Assembly (NCBI RefSeq): GCF_010183535.1
Contig: NC_071333.1
Coordinates: forward strand, 9,980,587-10,044,586
Length of the DNA stretch: 64,000 nt
Reading direction: 5' to 3'
Source of the DNA: Caenorhabditis remanei
Lineage: Eukaryota > Nematoda > Chromadorea > Rhabditida > Rhabditidae
Shown: one piece after another, positions 20,502-30,341 of the stretch
Position numbering within the stretch: the first letter of the stretch is position 1
Layout of the letters: each line of letters starts with the position of its first letter
Program-made: the position numbers and the translations under genes
The notes under the pieces: generated by a model
Databases searched by the model: none
Told to the model about the DNA's origin: nothing
What the model saw: only the letters and a program-made list of their open reading frames with translations

Positions 20502-22010
20502 TGACTGGCTCGAGCATAGGCCTACAGACCATGTTACACATAAACCAAAGTGATCCGTTTTGGCTGATTTTTTGAAATGTTAGTACCCTAGAAATTCTAA
20601 AAATTTTACATCATACCAGATTAAGCTCCGCCCCCTTTGACCTGCCGAAACGATCGATTGAAGTTGAAAAATGAAAATTTTTCTTTCGAAAGATAGAATC
20701 AAAATCTCTTCAGAAATAAATTGCCAGCCTCATTTTGTGCATTTCACAAGATAACTATTTTTTTCTAGCTCGCCCGCCTAATATAGAAGAAATCACTTTT
20801 TTGAAAAAATTGTCTATTTTTTCATGTTTTTTGGATTTTTCGGGTGGTCGAAGTACTGTGGTCCGAAGACAATAAGATACATATTTGTATTGGCTATTTG
20901 AAAATGATAAGACTTCCCCCAGATTCCACTGTCTAGGTGAGTTATGATAAAAAAAGTGACGGAATTTGATGAATTTCAACGTACCCCCCTCCATGGTAAA
21001 AAGTGGCTGGGTGACGAAAATCAAAAGTATTTCTGGTTTATGTTATTGAAAGCAAGAATAGCACTCACAAAACTTTTCAGACAATTCTGGCCATGTTTCA
21101 GTGAGCTACAGACACCTCCTCTTTTTTTTTTCGACTCAAAAAGTTTGAGCTCTTGTAACTTTCCAGATTATTTCTCAAAATCTAAGAAACTTTTGGAAAA
21201 CATTGGAATATACTTCTAAAACACAAATAAATAGTAAAATGTCAAATTTTGTCGTTTTGTTCTACTTTCGTTTCATTTCATATCTGATAGCTTCATGGGT
21301 CTACGATACTGAGTTCTGGCGCATGAAAAACCAGAATTCTTATTTATAATCAAATTTTAATTGTTTATTTGTGTTTTTGAAGTATATTCCAATGTTTTCC
21401 AGAAGATACTTGGATTTTGAGCAATAAACTGGAAAGTTACGAGAGCACAAACTTTCTGAGTCGAAAAATGGAGGAGGAGTCTGTAACTCACTGGAGCATG
21501 GCCAGAAATGTCTGAAAAGTTGTGTGAGTACTATTCTAGTCCTGTTTAACTAAAATCAGTAATATTTTTGATTTTTGTCACCCAGCCATTTTTTACCATG
21601 TTGAAAAGCATCAAATTCCGTCACTTTTTTGATCATAACTCACCTAGACAGTGGAATCTGGGAAAGTCTTTGTATTTTCAGATAGCCAACACAAATATGT
21701 ATTTAAAAATCATAAATTTGCTCTATGATGCAGGCGAGCTAGAAAAAAGTAGTTATCTTGTAAAATGCACAAAATGAGGCCAGCAAGTTATTTCTGAAGA
21801 GATTTTGATCCTATCTTTTGAAAGAAAAATTTTTTTCAACTTCAATCGATCGTTTCGGTAGGTCAAAGAGGGCGGAGCCTAAATTGGTATGGTATAAAAT
21901 TCGTAGAACTCTTAGGGTAGTAACATATCAAAAAATCAGCCAAAACGGATTAACTTGGCGCATGTGTAAAATGGCCTGTAGGCCTATGCTCGAGCCAGTC
22001 AGAGATTGTC
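20502..22010. repeat. Foldback repeat 1 (about 1.5 kb)
   Basis: The left arm (20,502 to about 21,232) starts CTGACTGGCTCGAGCATAGG. The right arm (about 21,360-22,010) ends with its reverse complement. A loop of about 130 bp lies between. The arms are imperfect by eye. No transposase frame is seen, so this is a non-autonomous foldback or palindromic DNA element. Confidence 0.8.
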
Positions 22011-22029
22011 TCTTAAGAGACAATGTCTC

Positions 22030-23045
22030 GCTCAAGCCACCAGGTCATGTTACACATAAACCAAAGTGATCCATATAGGCTTATTTTTTGATATGGTACT
22101 GCCCCAAGAATTCTAAGGATTTTATATTATACCCGATTAGGCTCCGCCACCTTTGACCTGCCGAAACGACCGATTGAAGTTGAAAAACGAAAAATTTTTC
22201 TTTCGAAAGATAGGATCAAAATCTGTTCAGAAATGAATTCCCAACCTCATTTTGTGCATTTCACAAGATAACTATTTTTTTCTAGCTCGTCCGCCTAATA
22301 TAGAAAAAATCACTTTTTTGAAAAATTTTTCAATTTTTTCATGTTTTTTTGAATTTTTCGGCATGTCGAAGTACTGTGGTCTAAAGTAAATTTATGATTT
22401 TTAGATACATATTTGTATTGGCTATTTGAAAAATTCCCCAGATTTCAGTGGCTAGGAGAGTTATGATCCAAAAAGTGACGAAATTTGAGACATTTCAACG
22501 TACCCCCCTCTATGGTAAAAAATGGCTGGTGAAGAAAATCAAAAATTATTTCGATTTGAGTTATTCAGAGCTAAAATAGTATTCACACATCTTTTCAGAC
22601 AATTCTGGCCATGTTTCACTGAGTCACAGACACCTCCTCCATTTTTTCAACTCAAAACGTTTGAGCTCTAGTAACTTTCCAGATTCTGACTCAAAATCTT
22701 AGAAACGTTTTTGAAAACAATGGAATATATTTTTAAAACACAAATATATAACTGAAAATCGTTTATAAAATAGGAATGCACGTTTTTCATGTGCCAGAAC
22801 ATCTCACTATCGTAGGCTCGTGAAGCTATCAGATATAAAATGAAACGGAAGTTGAAGAAAACGATAGAAACTGACATTCAGGTATTTAAATTAAAAAAAG
22901 ATTTTGATCCTATTTCGAAAGAAACATTTTTATTTTTCAACTTCAATCGTTCGTTTCGGTATCAAAAAATCAGCCAAAACGGATCAACTTGGTGCATGTG
23001 TAACATGGCCTGCAGGCCTATGCTTGAGGCAGTCAGAGATTGTCT
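22030..23045. repeat. Foldback repeat 2, same family as repeat 1
   Basis: Begins with CAGGTCATGTTACACATAAA and runs through the same internal sequence as the left arm of repeat 1. Its right arm is shorter and more diverged, ending with GTAACATGGCCTGCAGGCC and GCAGTCAGAGATTG at about 23,000-23,045. The two elements abut through the palindromic GAGACAATGTCTC near 22,018-22,031. Confidence 0.7.
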
Positions 23046-23362
23046 CTTAAAAGTTTGTTCCCAAAAGAAGATTCAAATGCCAAGAAGAGAGGATCAAAGA
23101 CATTCAAGAAGACATCTTTAGCATTCTGCAAGGAAGAATGAAAAAGATTTTTTCCAACGACTCCCTTCCCCAGCATTCAAACCTCCAGTCCAAGAAGCTA
23201 AGTATGCCACAGCATCAGGCAGAAGAGTCCGATATGAGGATACAAGTGTGAAGACGTTTTGGTCAGGAGTACCGAAGAGGTACTTAATTAAGAACGTCAA
23301 GTTCACAACTACGAAACTTTGGTGGGAGGTCAAGGACCATTCCAATAGAGCTCCCACATAAT
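23046..23362 (+). pseudogene. Decayed exon of an unknown gene
   Basis: Plus-strand protein-like frames appear between the foldbacks: SLFPKEDSNAKKRGSKTFKK, then in another frame FQRLPSPAFKPPVQEAKYAT and TKLWWEVKDHSNRAPT followed by a stop. The frame changes and stops mean it is broken. The composition is basic. I do not recognise the family. The piece at 24,338-24,530 may belong to the same original gene. Confidence 0.4.
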
Positions 23363-23479
23363 ATTGGAATCCGCTCGACACTCTGCTCTTAGTTATGGGC
23401 TCTCAAAGTTTGGTTCAGATTTAACACAGTAAACCTCATTTCGTCACTCCTCAACAGAAATTGTCACTTCCCTCCCTTT

Positions 23480-23560
23480 TTTCGACTGGCCGAGTGGCCG
23501 AGGGGAAGTGCGTTGAGTCGGTGGTGGAAGAGGGAAGGGATCGACCCCATGCGAGGCGTT
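23480..23560 (+). promoter_or_regulatory. tRNA-like A and B boxes, left arm
   Basis: TGGCCGAGTGGC at 23,487-23,498 matches the pol III A box of type II tRNAs (Leu/Ser). GGGATCGACCC at 23,537-23,547 matches the B box. The separation is right for a tRNA gene, and a T run follows at about 23,559. The acceptor stem does not pair convincingly, so this is a tRNA-derived SINE-like head and not a working tRNA. Confidence 0.6.
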
Positions 23561-24194
23561 TTTCTTTTTTTGTTTTTTGATTTTCCTGGATGGGCAGTTT
23601 CATCATTATTTGAATGCTTTTTGGGGATTTTTTATATTGTCCTGTACGTATTTTACTATGAAATTTCATTATTCGAAGTTTTGGAAACATTATTTTTTTG
23701 GCCGAAATTTTCAAAGTTCCTTACCTCCTGGGTGCCAATTTTATACGAAAAATTTACACGAAAAAGTTTTTCATCAAACTAACACTCGGGAATCGTTAAG
23801 GACAGTACCCATGAACACATAATCTATTAGAGACGTGAGAAGTGCATTTTTAATCACTTTTCGGCAAAAGTATTGGATAAACTTGCAAACTTGGATCGAA
23901 AAATCACTACAAATCAGCTTCAGGGCTGGATATTTCATGTCACTAGTAGATTATGTGTCCATGTGTGTCCTTGACGATTCCCGAGTGTTAATTTGATGAA
24001 AAAAATTTTCGTGTAAAATTGGCACGTAAGGAACTTTGAAAATTTCGGCCAAAAAAATAATGTTTCCAAAACTTCGAATAATGACATTTCATAATAAAAT
24101 ACGTACAGGACAATATAAAAAATCCCCAAAAAGCATTCAAATAATGATGAAACTGCCCATTCAGGAAAATCAAAAAACAAAAAAACAAAAACGC

Positions 24195-24270
24195 CTCGCA
24201 TGGGGTCGATCCCTTCCCCCTTCCACCACCGACTCAACGCACTTCCCCTCGGCCACTCGGCCAGTCAAAA
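24195..24270 (-). promoter_or_regulatory. tRNA-like A and B boxes, right arm
   Basis: Mirror copy on the minus strand: A box at 24,252-24,263 and B box at 24,202-24,213, again followed by a T-rich run. Transcription from the two arms would converge on the loop. Confidence 0.6.
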
Positions 24271-24337
24271 AAAGGGAGGGAAGTGACAATTTGGGAACTG
24301 TTGAGGAGTGACGAAATGAGGTTTACTGTGTTAAAAC

Positions 24338-24530
24338 TATATTTTCCTTACAGAAGAGTTGGCATCGACCGAGAAATCGGAGATTCTCAAAGGGTCGGAA
24401 GCCGAACTCTTGATCTCAACCTGAATATCGAGTGCACGCAAGGAAGTCGCCGATGTCTTGATGCCACCTGCGTCTAAAGATGCTTCTTCGAAACCACAAC
24501 TGCGATCCCGTCCAGTTTCTATGCCGTGGT
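24338..24530 (+). pseudogene. Decayed coding fragment
   Basis: After a TTCCTTACAG acceptor-like site the plus strand reads EELASTEKSEILKGSEAELL and then IST followed by a stop. It resumes in the same frame as ARKEVADVLMPPASKDASSK. This looks like an exon with one in-frame stop at about 24,430. The family is not recognised. Confidence 0.35.
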
Positions 24531-25564
24531 GATTCAAAAATGTTGTTAACCCACAAAAAATGTACAATGATGTGTTTCGTTCTTAATCGTGAGTTCCACT
24601 ACATTTGCAAACAAATGGGCCCTTATAAATTGATATGTATGCTGCTCATTTTACATTTGTTCTCCGACCTGTTGTGTTTTGTTCTTAATCAAGAGGTCCA
24701 TTAACATTATATGTATGCTGATTATTTCACATTTCCAATTTGCATATCCCAGTCTTCGTCAATCCATCCATTTGTTCTTCTCCCGCTCTTCCGTTTTCTC
24801 CATTACCATACGTTTTTCCTGGTTTTTCTGTCAAATGTTATCATAATCCTCTTAGCAGACACGTTCCCTCTCAATGTCAGTTCACTTCGAATTTCCCCTG
24901 TCTTGTTCTCGAAAATAAATATATTTGATTCTAAATGTGGATCAGAGAATTACTACTTGTTCATTGTAGTTATTATGAAAGTTGATTTGGCTTATGGGAG
25001 CGCAACAGGAATGTGTACAATTAAGAAACGAAGAAAAAATTTTACCTTCTCAATGATGCCCAGCCAGTTCACAATGCAATCATGTGATATCTGGAACTTC
25101 AAATGGATAATGAGAAACATTGAGGATACGACAAGCAACGTGCCAAGTAAAACGAGGAAGCAACAATACCACTTTTTATTTTGTTGAATCTCAAAACAAG
25201 TCTCAAATTCTAAAATTCGTAATTGTCTACATGTCTGTTTTGAATGGTCATAACTTCTGTTTCTTCATTTCTATTTTTCTTATTTATCTCTTCTTATTGT
25301 TCTATCTGAATAAACTTTTTCTCCTAAATTACTAATGAATAACAAATGTACTATTTTCCAAAGAAAACAAATAAGCTCCACTCTCAATTCAAAATTATCC
25401 TTTCTCTTGTAAATCAGTAAACTCTAGGGTGAAAAATAATACGAGACATTGCGATCAAATTTTGTCAATGAAAACGATCAAATATCAAATGCGTACTTTT
25501 CACTTTTGGTGGAAAGAATGACAGTTGTACTTTGATAGGTAATTTCTAATATGTACAATTATCA
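24531..25564. other. Unassigned AT-rich region
   Basis: A 158-codon plus-strand frame (24,711-25,187) has no recognisable protein character. The minus strand holds one exon-like block, listed separately. Nothing else is supported. Confidence 0.4.
25035..25250 (-). other. Possible exon with a transmembrane segment
   Basis: The minus strand is open through QQNKKWYCCFLVLLGTLLVV and IIHLKFQISHDC, ending NWLGIIEK before a GTAAAA donor at about 25,035. A basic flank followed by a 22-residue hydrophobic stretch would suit a type II membrane anchor. No start codon and no partner exon were found, so it may be a relic. Confidence 0.25.
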
Positions 25565-25709
25565 CGATGTAGTGAGTGTTAAAACTGAAATATTGACACA
25601 AGTCTTATCTATTTCAATATGTCAATAAAGTTAATTCTCTGTCTTCCAACCTTTCCATGTCAATTTCGTGTTCCTGTATAAAAGAGGTGCCTGGAAGAGG
25701 AATTTCGCA
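25565..25709 (+). promoter_or_regulatory. Third vit-type promoter
   Basis: TTGACACAAGTCTTATCTA, then TGTCAATAAAG, a further TGTCAAT and TATAAAAGAGG, followed by the conserved vit leader GTGCCTGGAAGAGGAA. Spacing is as in the other vit promoters here. It feeds a micro-ORF and no vit gene. Confidence 0.7.
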
Positions 25710-25808
25710 ATGAAGTTGATCATCATTGCCTCTCTTGTCGTTTTGGCAATCGCCGCTTCCCCGGCTAATCCGAACAAACCCACTTTTTTTCGGCAATTCC
25801 TTTTTTAG
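25710..25808 (+). CDS. Micro-ORF: vit signal peptide plus short tail
   Basis: ATG at 25,710, TAG at 25,806-25,808, 32 residues. The first 18 (MKLIIIASLVVLAIAASP) are a vit signal peptide. The remainder is ANPNKPTFFRQFLF, with no similarity to vit. It may simply be where a vit gene was cut off, or it could produce a 13-14 residue secreted peptide under vit control. There is no intron and the downstream sequence is non-coding. A remnant is more likely than a gene. Confidence 0.4.
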   Translation: MKLIIIASLVVLAIAASPANPNKPTFFRQFLF

Positions 25809-26640
25809 ATTATATTCTCAGTATATGCCTCCTCGTTTGTGAATTTTTCAAAAATTACTAAATTGCCATTTTCCTTCTAAACATATTGAGTTTATTTCAG
25901 TGGGAAACCAAAATAGGATGTTTTATCGCTTACAATGTTTCTGACGTACTGTGTGTATAACGTATGAGATGTTTCTGATTCCACCTGCAAATGCTCTTCT
26001 GTTATTAATATAGTGTAGGTGACTTAAGTCGTAAAATCTGAATTAATATTTATTCCGCAGTAGTTTTTTCTTCTGTTCAGCATCGATACTTCAGAATCGA
26101 ATCAGAACCGACACAAATTCCTTTTGTAACATTTTGTAATCTTCCAGAATTTTCTTCCAGATGTTGGAATGTTGTCGTTCTTCAATTATATTTTGATCAG
26201 AAAGAATCGCAGTGGTTTTTTTTGATATTTTTTTCTGGCACTTAAACACGTGCTTTTTGGCGGCTTCTAGAAAACCTGCAACCTATTCTCTACTTAATTG
26301 TCTATTTTTTATAGTGATGTGGTAAGAACTTTTTATAATTTTTTAGAACTAGCTTTTTAAGGGGGGGGGTCTTCTCAAGTATAATCATAGCATGTTTTCA
26401 TCCAATATGAATCTTCTTTTTGGAATTCCTGTCTTGAAGTGATCCATGTTGCTTTCCGACACTTCATTTCGACCAATTCTCAATCAAGTGATACCTCTTC
26501 GGTAGCTCTTTAAAGAACGCGTTTCATAACTATGTTCTTTGCTTGAAGAGTGACAAGTGTCGTCCTTTATGTTGTGGTTGACCTGCCGTTTTCCAACGTC
26601 CTTCTTCCGTAGTTTGTGCTCGGAGCAGTTTTTAAGACGA
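25809..26640. other. No gene seen
   Basis: AT-rich, without convincing frames on either strand. A G run is at 26,361-26,369. It probably includes the degraded end of the element described next. Confidence 0.45.
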
Positions 26641-27814
26641 AGTTCACGGCTGGGGAGGTCGTGAGATGCTATATCTATAGGGAGTTTCCTAGATTACCTG
26701 TCCGTGGTACCGCTTAAAAAAGAAATAATAAGCTGGGGGGTTGATCAGACTAGTGAGATGACGTGAGGTGGAAAAAAGGAATAAGATGTGAAGTATTGAT
26801 TCATGTTCCTTGATGACGTGGTCTGTCGTATATCGACTTCGGCGTCCCTTGATCGATTGCCTTTGAACTCCGTCCTTCTGGTCGATGTCTCTTCGACATC
26901 ACATCGTATTGATCCTTTTAATCCCGCTGGCTGTAGAATGTTTCGATTGCTGGGGAGATGATTGTTCCTTTGAATCGGTTGCATCCTTACAGCTGCGATT
27001 GCTCCTATAGGTAGCTAGGAGCTACTATATTTGTCCAAGTCTCGTGTCTTGCCAATATACACTGAGAAGTACTGAATATAGAATTTCAGAGACTACACTC
27101 AAATTGGTCTTCCCAATTCGAGCTGCGAAAAGAGTTCAAGAGTATCTGTATTGCTACAGAAAGAGAAAGGAATCCCGACTGGATGGGGAATGAAAGAAAT
27201 AGATATACGAAAAGAAAATTTTAAGATATCTTCAATACAGAGTCTCAAACTTTTTAATCGTTGTTTTGAAGGCATTTTTTCAACAATTTTTTAACATTAA
27301 CAGGTTTTATTAGAAGGTGGTCTTGCGACTCTTTCTTATTTCCGGCGCGGCTGGGGAAGCGTGACGTCGAGCGCATGTAAGTGTCCCTCATGGGCTGACT
27401 CGATGTCGTCGGGCGTTGGTGTCCAACTTTGCTTCTCTTTCCTCCGTAACCGTACTCTCGCAGTTGCTGTCCTGATGTCGACGGGTGATTGTATTCTCCG
27501 TCTTCTCTTCGTCTGTTCGCAACGGCTCCTCCTTGTCCGTCCTCCTGCAGTCTTCTCCATGAAGTGCTGGTTGTTGCTGCTCCTCCGTCACCTGAAGCTT
27601 GAGTGAATGAAATCTTTTGATAGCTCTTCGCTATCGTGATTCTATTTAGTTTTGTCGGTTTGTCGTGGGAACCTCTCCGGTCCCTACGTCTAACCGAAAC
27701 TCTTGCTATTCATGAAGTATTAGGCTTACGGAGAGAACTGCTGGGGATCTTTTGGACGTATGAACGGGGAGCTGGGGAACGTCTCGGCATTTTCCGGCTG
27801 TCCGTTGGATGTCT

Positions 27815-28546
27815 TCACGAGGAATCAAACGACGCTTTGTTGGTGGTAAAGTTGATTGATCTTGGTATTGCTGGTGGGATTGCCACTGAATTGACAGTAT
27901 TTGAGACGTCTCCGGTGGCCTGGTGGGGATATGAGCACCTTGCTTCTATCGAGTCCTTGTTCTTCTCTAGCTGCTTAGAGACTGCTTCCTTGATAGCTTC
28001 TTTGGAAGTTCCGATCTTCTCGGATCGTGCCTCGGCTCCTCTCATCTGTACTCTCAGCTTCTCCTTCTTCTGCTGGGTCTTCTCTCGGCGTTTTCTCAGC
28101 TCTTCGCTGAGTATAGCCAAGCAATTCAGCTTTCTCTTCGCCTCCTCCTCTGTCTCTTCCACCAACTTTCTTGCCTCTCCTTCCAATTGTTTGAGCGCCT
28201 CTTGGCTGATTTTCGGCTGGGGGGCTCTTTCCAACTGGCTTCTCAGCTCCTCCAGTCTCTTCTCCATCCTCCTTTGTCCTGCACGTTGTTCGTCCAGCAG
28301 ATGTTGCCTCATTGCTTCAGACCTTCTAGCAGTCTCTTCGACTGCTTTCTGGACTTCCACATAGAAGTCTGGTGCGACTACTTCTGCTGGTTTGCTTGAA
28401 GAATGGCTCGAAAACATCGTTGACGGAAGAGGCTGGGAAGCTGGGGTGTCGACTGGGTGGGATCCAAAGCTTCCGGGATTGTTGCCATGTTTGGGCGTGT
28501 GTGAAGAGAATTTTACCTGAATCAGGCGAATTGGAGCGGTGAGCAT
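27815..28546 (-). CDS. Coiled-coil protein, possibly gag-like
   Basis: 243 codons from ATG at 28,546. Residues 1-60 are Ser/Pro-rich (SSHSSSKPAEVVAPDFYVEV). Residues about 60-200 are strongly helical with heptads rich in Glu, Arg, Lys and Leu (RRMEKRLEELRSQLER; EELRKRREKTQQKKEKLRVQ). The frame stops at NKASFDSS, but a protein-like sequence continues in another frame, suggesting a frameshift or intron. It could be the gag of a retroelement or a host coiled-coil gene. There are no Cys motifs in the visible part. Confidence 0.4.
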   Translation of the reverse strand: MLTAPIRLIQVKFSSHTPKHGNNPGSFGSHPVDTPASQPLPSTMFSSHSSSKPAEVVAPDFYVEVQKAVEETARRSEAMRQHLLDEQRAGQRRMEKRLEELRSQLERAPQPKISQEALKQLEGEARKLVEETEEEAKRKLNCLAILSEELRKRREKTQQKKEKLRVQMRGAEARSEKIGTSKEAIKEAVSKQLEKNKDSIEARCSYPHQATGDVSNTVNSVAIPPAIPRSINFTTNKASFDSS

Positions 28547-28667
28547 TGATTGTTTAAAGCGAGAAAGAAGTAAAGAGAGCGAGAGAGCGAGAGAGCTTTG
28601 ATTGAGCGGCTTTGCTTGAATAGAAGATTTTTTAGAGCAAATTTCCTGTTTGCATCATAAGGACAGC

Positions 28668-28910
28668 TTAAATTTTCTCTTCGAAATTTTTTGGCTGGGG
28701 ATTCTGCATTGACTGACGATTCCTCGTTGTTTTGACTCCTCCAATTCCTAGTTTCAAAGCAGTTTTTTGTCGTTGCATCATCCTGACAGCTTTATTTTCT
28801 CTTCGAAAATTTAGCTGGGAATTCCGAATTGATTTGTCGATTCTTCGTTGATTTGCTTCCTTTGAATCCTTGTATCCTGTGTTGAAATTTGTTGAAGCCT
28901 CTTCGGCGAC
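28668..28910. repeat. Two diverged tandem units of about 115 bp
   Basis: The unit beginning CAGCTTAAATTTTCTCTTCG (about 28,665) recurs beginning CAGCTTTATTTTCTCTTCG (about 28,789). Both continue into a GCTGGG-ATTC segment and a GA(C/T)GATTC(C/T)TCGTTG segment. The units are diverged, so this is an old duplication within the upstream part of the retroelement-like region. Confidence 0.55.
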
Positions 28911-29150
28911 AACTCAACGAGTTTCTTCGACATTTTCAGATTTTCGGAATTTCCTAACATTTTTTTTGCGTTAAAGAGTTAAAATTTGTTGCAAGCCTTT
29001 TGAGTTTTGATTTTAAGAGTGTTGTGAGAATTTTAATGAAGAAAATCGAAAAATTTTGGAGAAAAATGAAGAATTTTTAAGAAAAATTAATTTAAGTGAT
29101 CCCAATCTCTTCGATTGGGGATCGCGACATAGTTTCTGGTAGGGGGAAGG

Positions 29151-30139
29151 TGGAGAGAGGGGAGGGAGGGAAAAGACCAGGTTACACACTTGCTAGGGAT
29201 ATAATACAGTGGTCCAATTTGATACATTGATTAGATAGGTTCACTAATATATTAAACTCAGGAAAACGATCGTACTGTTTTGTCAAGTAAGCGTTGTTTA
29301 GTTTTACAAAAGTCAGTAGTATAACTTTACTTATGGAGAAAAGGTGTGAAGTCTAGGCCAGGAGTAGGACGAGAAAGCAGGTCATCTGTTTTACTCACAG
29401 TATCTAAAAAAACAACATGCTTCTGAATAGCCAGATGGTCAAACAACTTTTCCCAACCTCCGAATATATATTCAAACGGCTTTGTTTTTTTTACCGAATT
29501 CACATTTTCTCTCACTCTTCTTTTCGTCTCTCAGCATTTCTTTCGTTTTTAAAATATCTTTTCCACCCCATGCAAAAAACAGGGAGGGCTTCGGGATCTT
29601 TCTTGTTGGGTGGACAATGGGATCGAGTATTCGCAATTTCTGCTGTGCGGCACTCTTCTTTTTTGAATCACATTCTATCATAAAAAATTTTTTAGAGAAA
29701 TACATTCGCTACTCCTGCCTGAAGTGCATTATGCACAGAACGGTATTAACCAGATTCACCCCACTTTCATAATGTTAACCTGCGCTTCAGACGCAGTTAC
29801 TCTCAACATGTTGATGGTTAGTATGTTTTTTTTCAAGTTTGGGATGGTCGGGAGATGAAATGAAAACTCTTTGTTTCCCCCTTTTTCTTCTACGAGACCA
29901 CAGCTTACAAACTCATAACAGATCCATTTTACAGGAGTACATCTACACTTCTTTCCTGCTTCAAAATTTTGACGATCGACCTGATTGGTGCTCAAAGTTA
30001 CTCAAAACCTACTAAGTGGCCTACGACATGGTGCTAGTTAGTTCATTTTAATTTGGGGGTAATTGTAGAGATGAGAACTAGCCACTAGTACTGTAAAGCG
30101 AAATTTAGTTGAAACGAATTCTTTTTTAGTGATTCTTAC
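29151..30139. other. Unassigned
   Basis: Includes a purine-rich GGGAGGGAGG stretch at 29,141-29,176 and several short open frames (29,327-29,995) without protein features. No supported gene. Confidence 0.4.
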
Positions 30140-30269
30140 CTCGGGACGTCTTTGTCCTGTTGAGCAAGCGATCCAACTTCATCGCACCCAGAATTGTTGA
30201 GTCCTTCTCCTTCTTTCTCGTTTTTTTCCATATCCTTGTTCATTTTGAGCAATTGATTCGACTCTATGG
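30140..30269 (-). other. Isolated exon-like block
   Basis: The minus strand shows TTTTACAG, then 130 nt reading IESNQLLKMNKDMEKNEKEG and GCDEVGSLAQQDKDVP, then the donor GTAAGA. Splice sites are good on both sides and the frame is open across the block. No partner exons are visible on either side, so it may be the relic of a gene or an exon of a gene with long introns. Confidence 0.35.
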
Positions 30270-30341
30270 CTGTAAAACATGCATTTCATTTTGAATGTTT
30301 CCTTTTCTAAGAGAGATAACGATTGATACACGAGTTAACAG

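Larger units (their letters stand above)
23420..24337. repeat. Foldback element with tRNA-like pol III boxes in both arms
   Basis: Left arm about 23,420-23,835, loop about 105 bp, right arm about 23,940-24,337; the outermost bases are TTTAACACAGTAAACC and its complement. Each arm contains a tRNA-like head (next two entries) followed by a T-rich run. No protein-coding capacity is seen. The arms differ by a few percent by eye. Confidence 0.8.
26640..29150 (-). mobile_element. Degenerate retroelement-like region, minus strand
   Basis: Minus-strand frames follow one another with frameshifts and stops: a coiled-coil ORF (27,815-28,546), then Arg/Gln/Gly-rich stretches (27,336-27,600, with a QQLREYGYGGKRSKVGHQRP-like segment), and a further fragment at 26,745-26,984. 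The order of a coiled-coil protein followed by basic Gln/Arg-rich sequence resembles a gag region. No reverse transcriptase or LTR was recognised, so the class is undecided. The sense strand carries nine copies of CCCCAGC between 26,649 and 28,700. Confidence 0.35.

Noticed and set aside
23480..23560. A genuine tRNA-Leu or tRNA-Ser gene
   Set aside because: A and B boxes are good, but the acceptor and anticodon stems do not pair convincingly and the sequence is embedded in a foldback repeat, so it is listed only as a tRNA-derived promoter.
24711..25187. 158-codon plus-strand ORF as a membrane protein
   Set aside because: Hydrophobic but pyrimidine-driven, no splice signals, and the opposite strand has a more protein-like exon with a proper donor.
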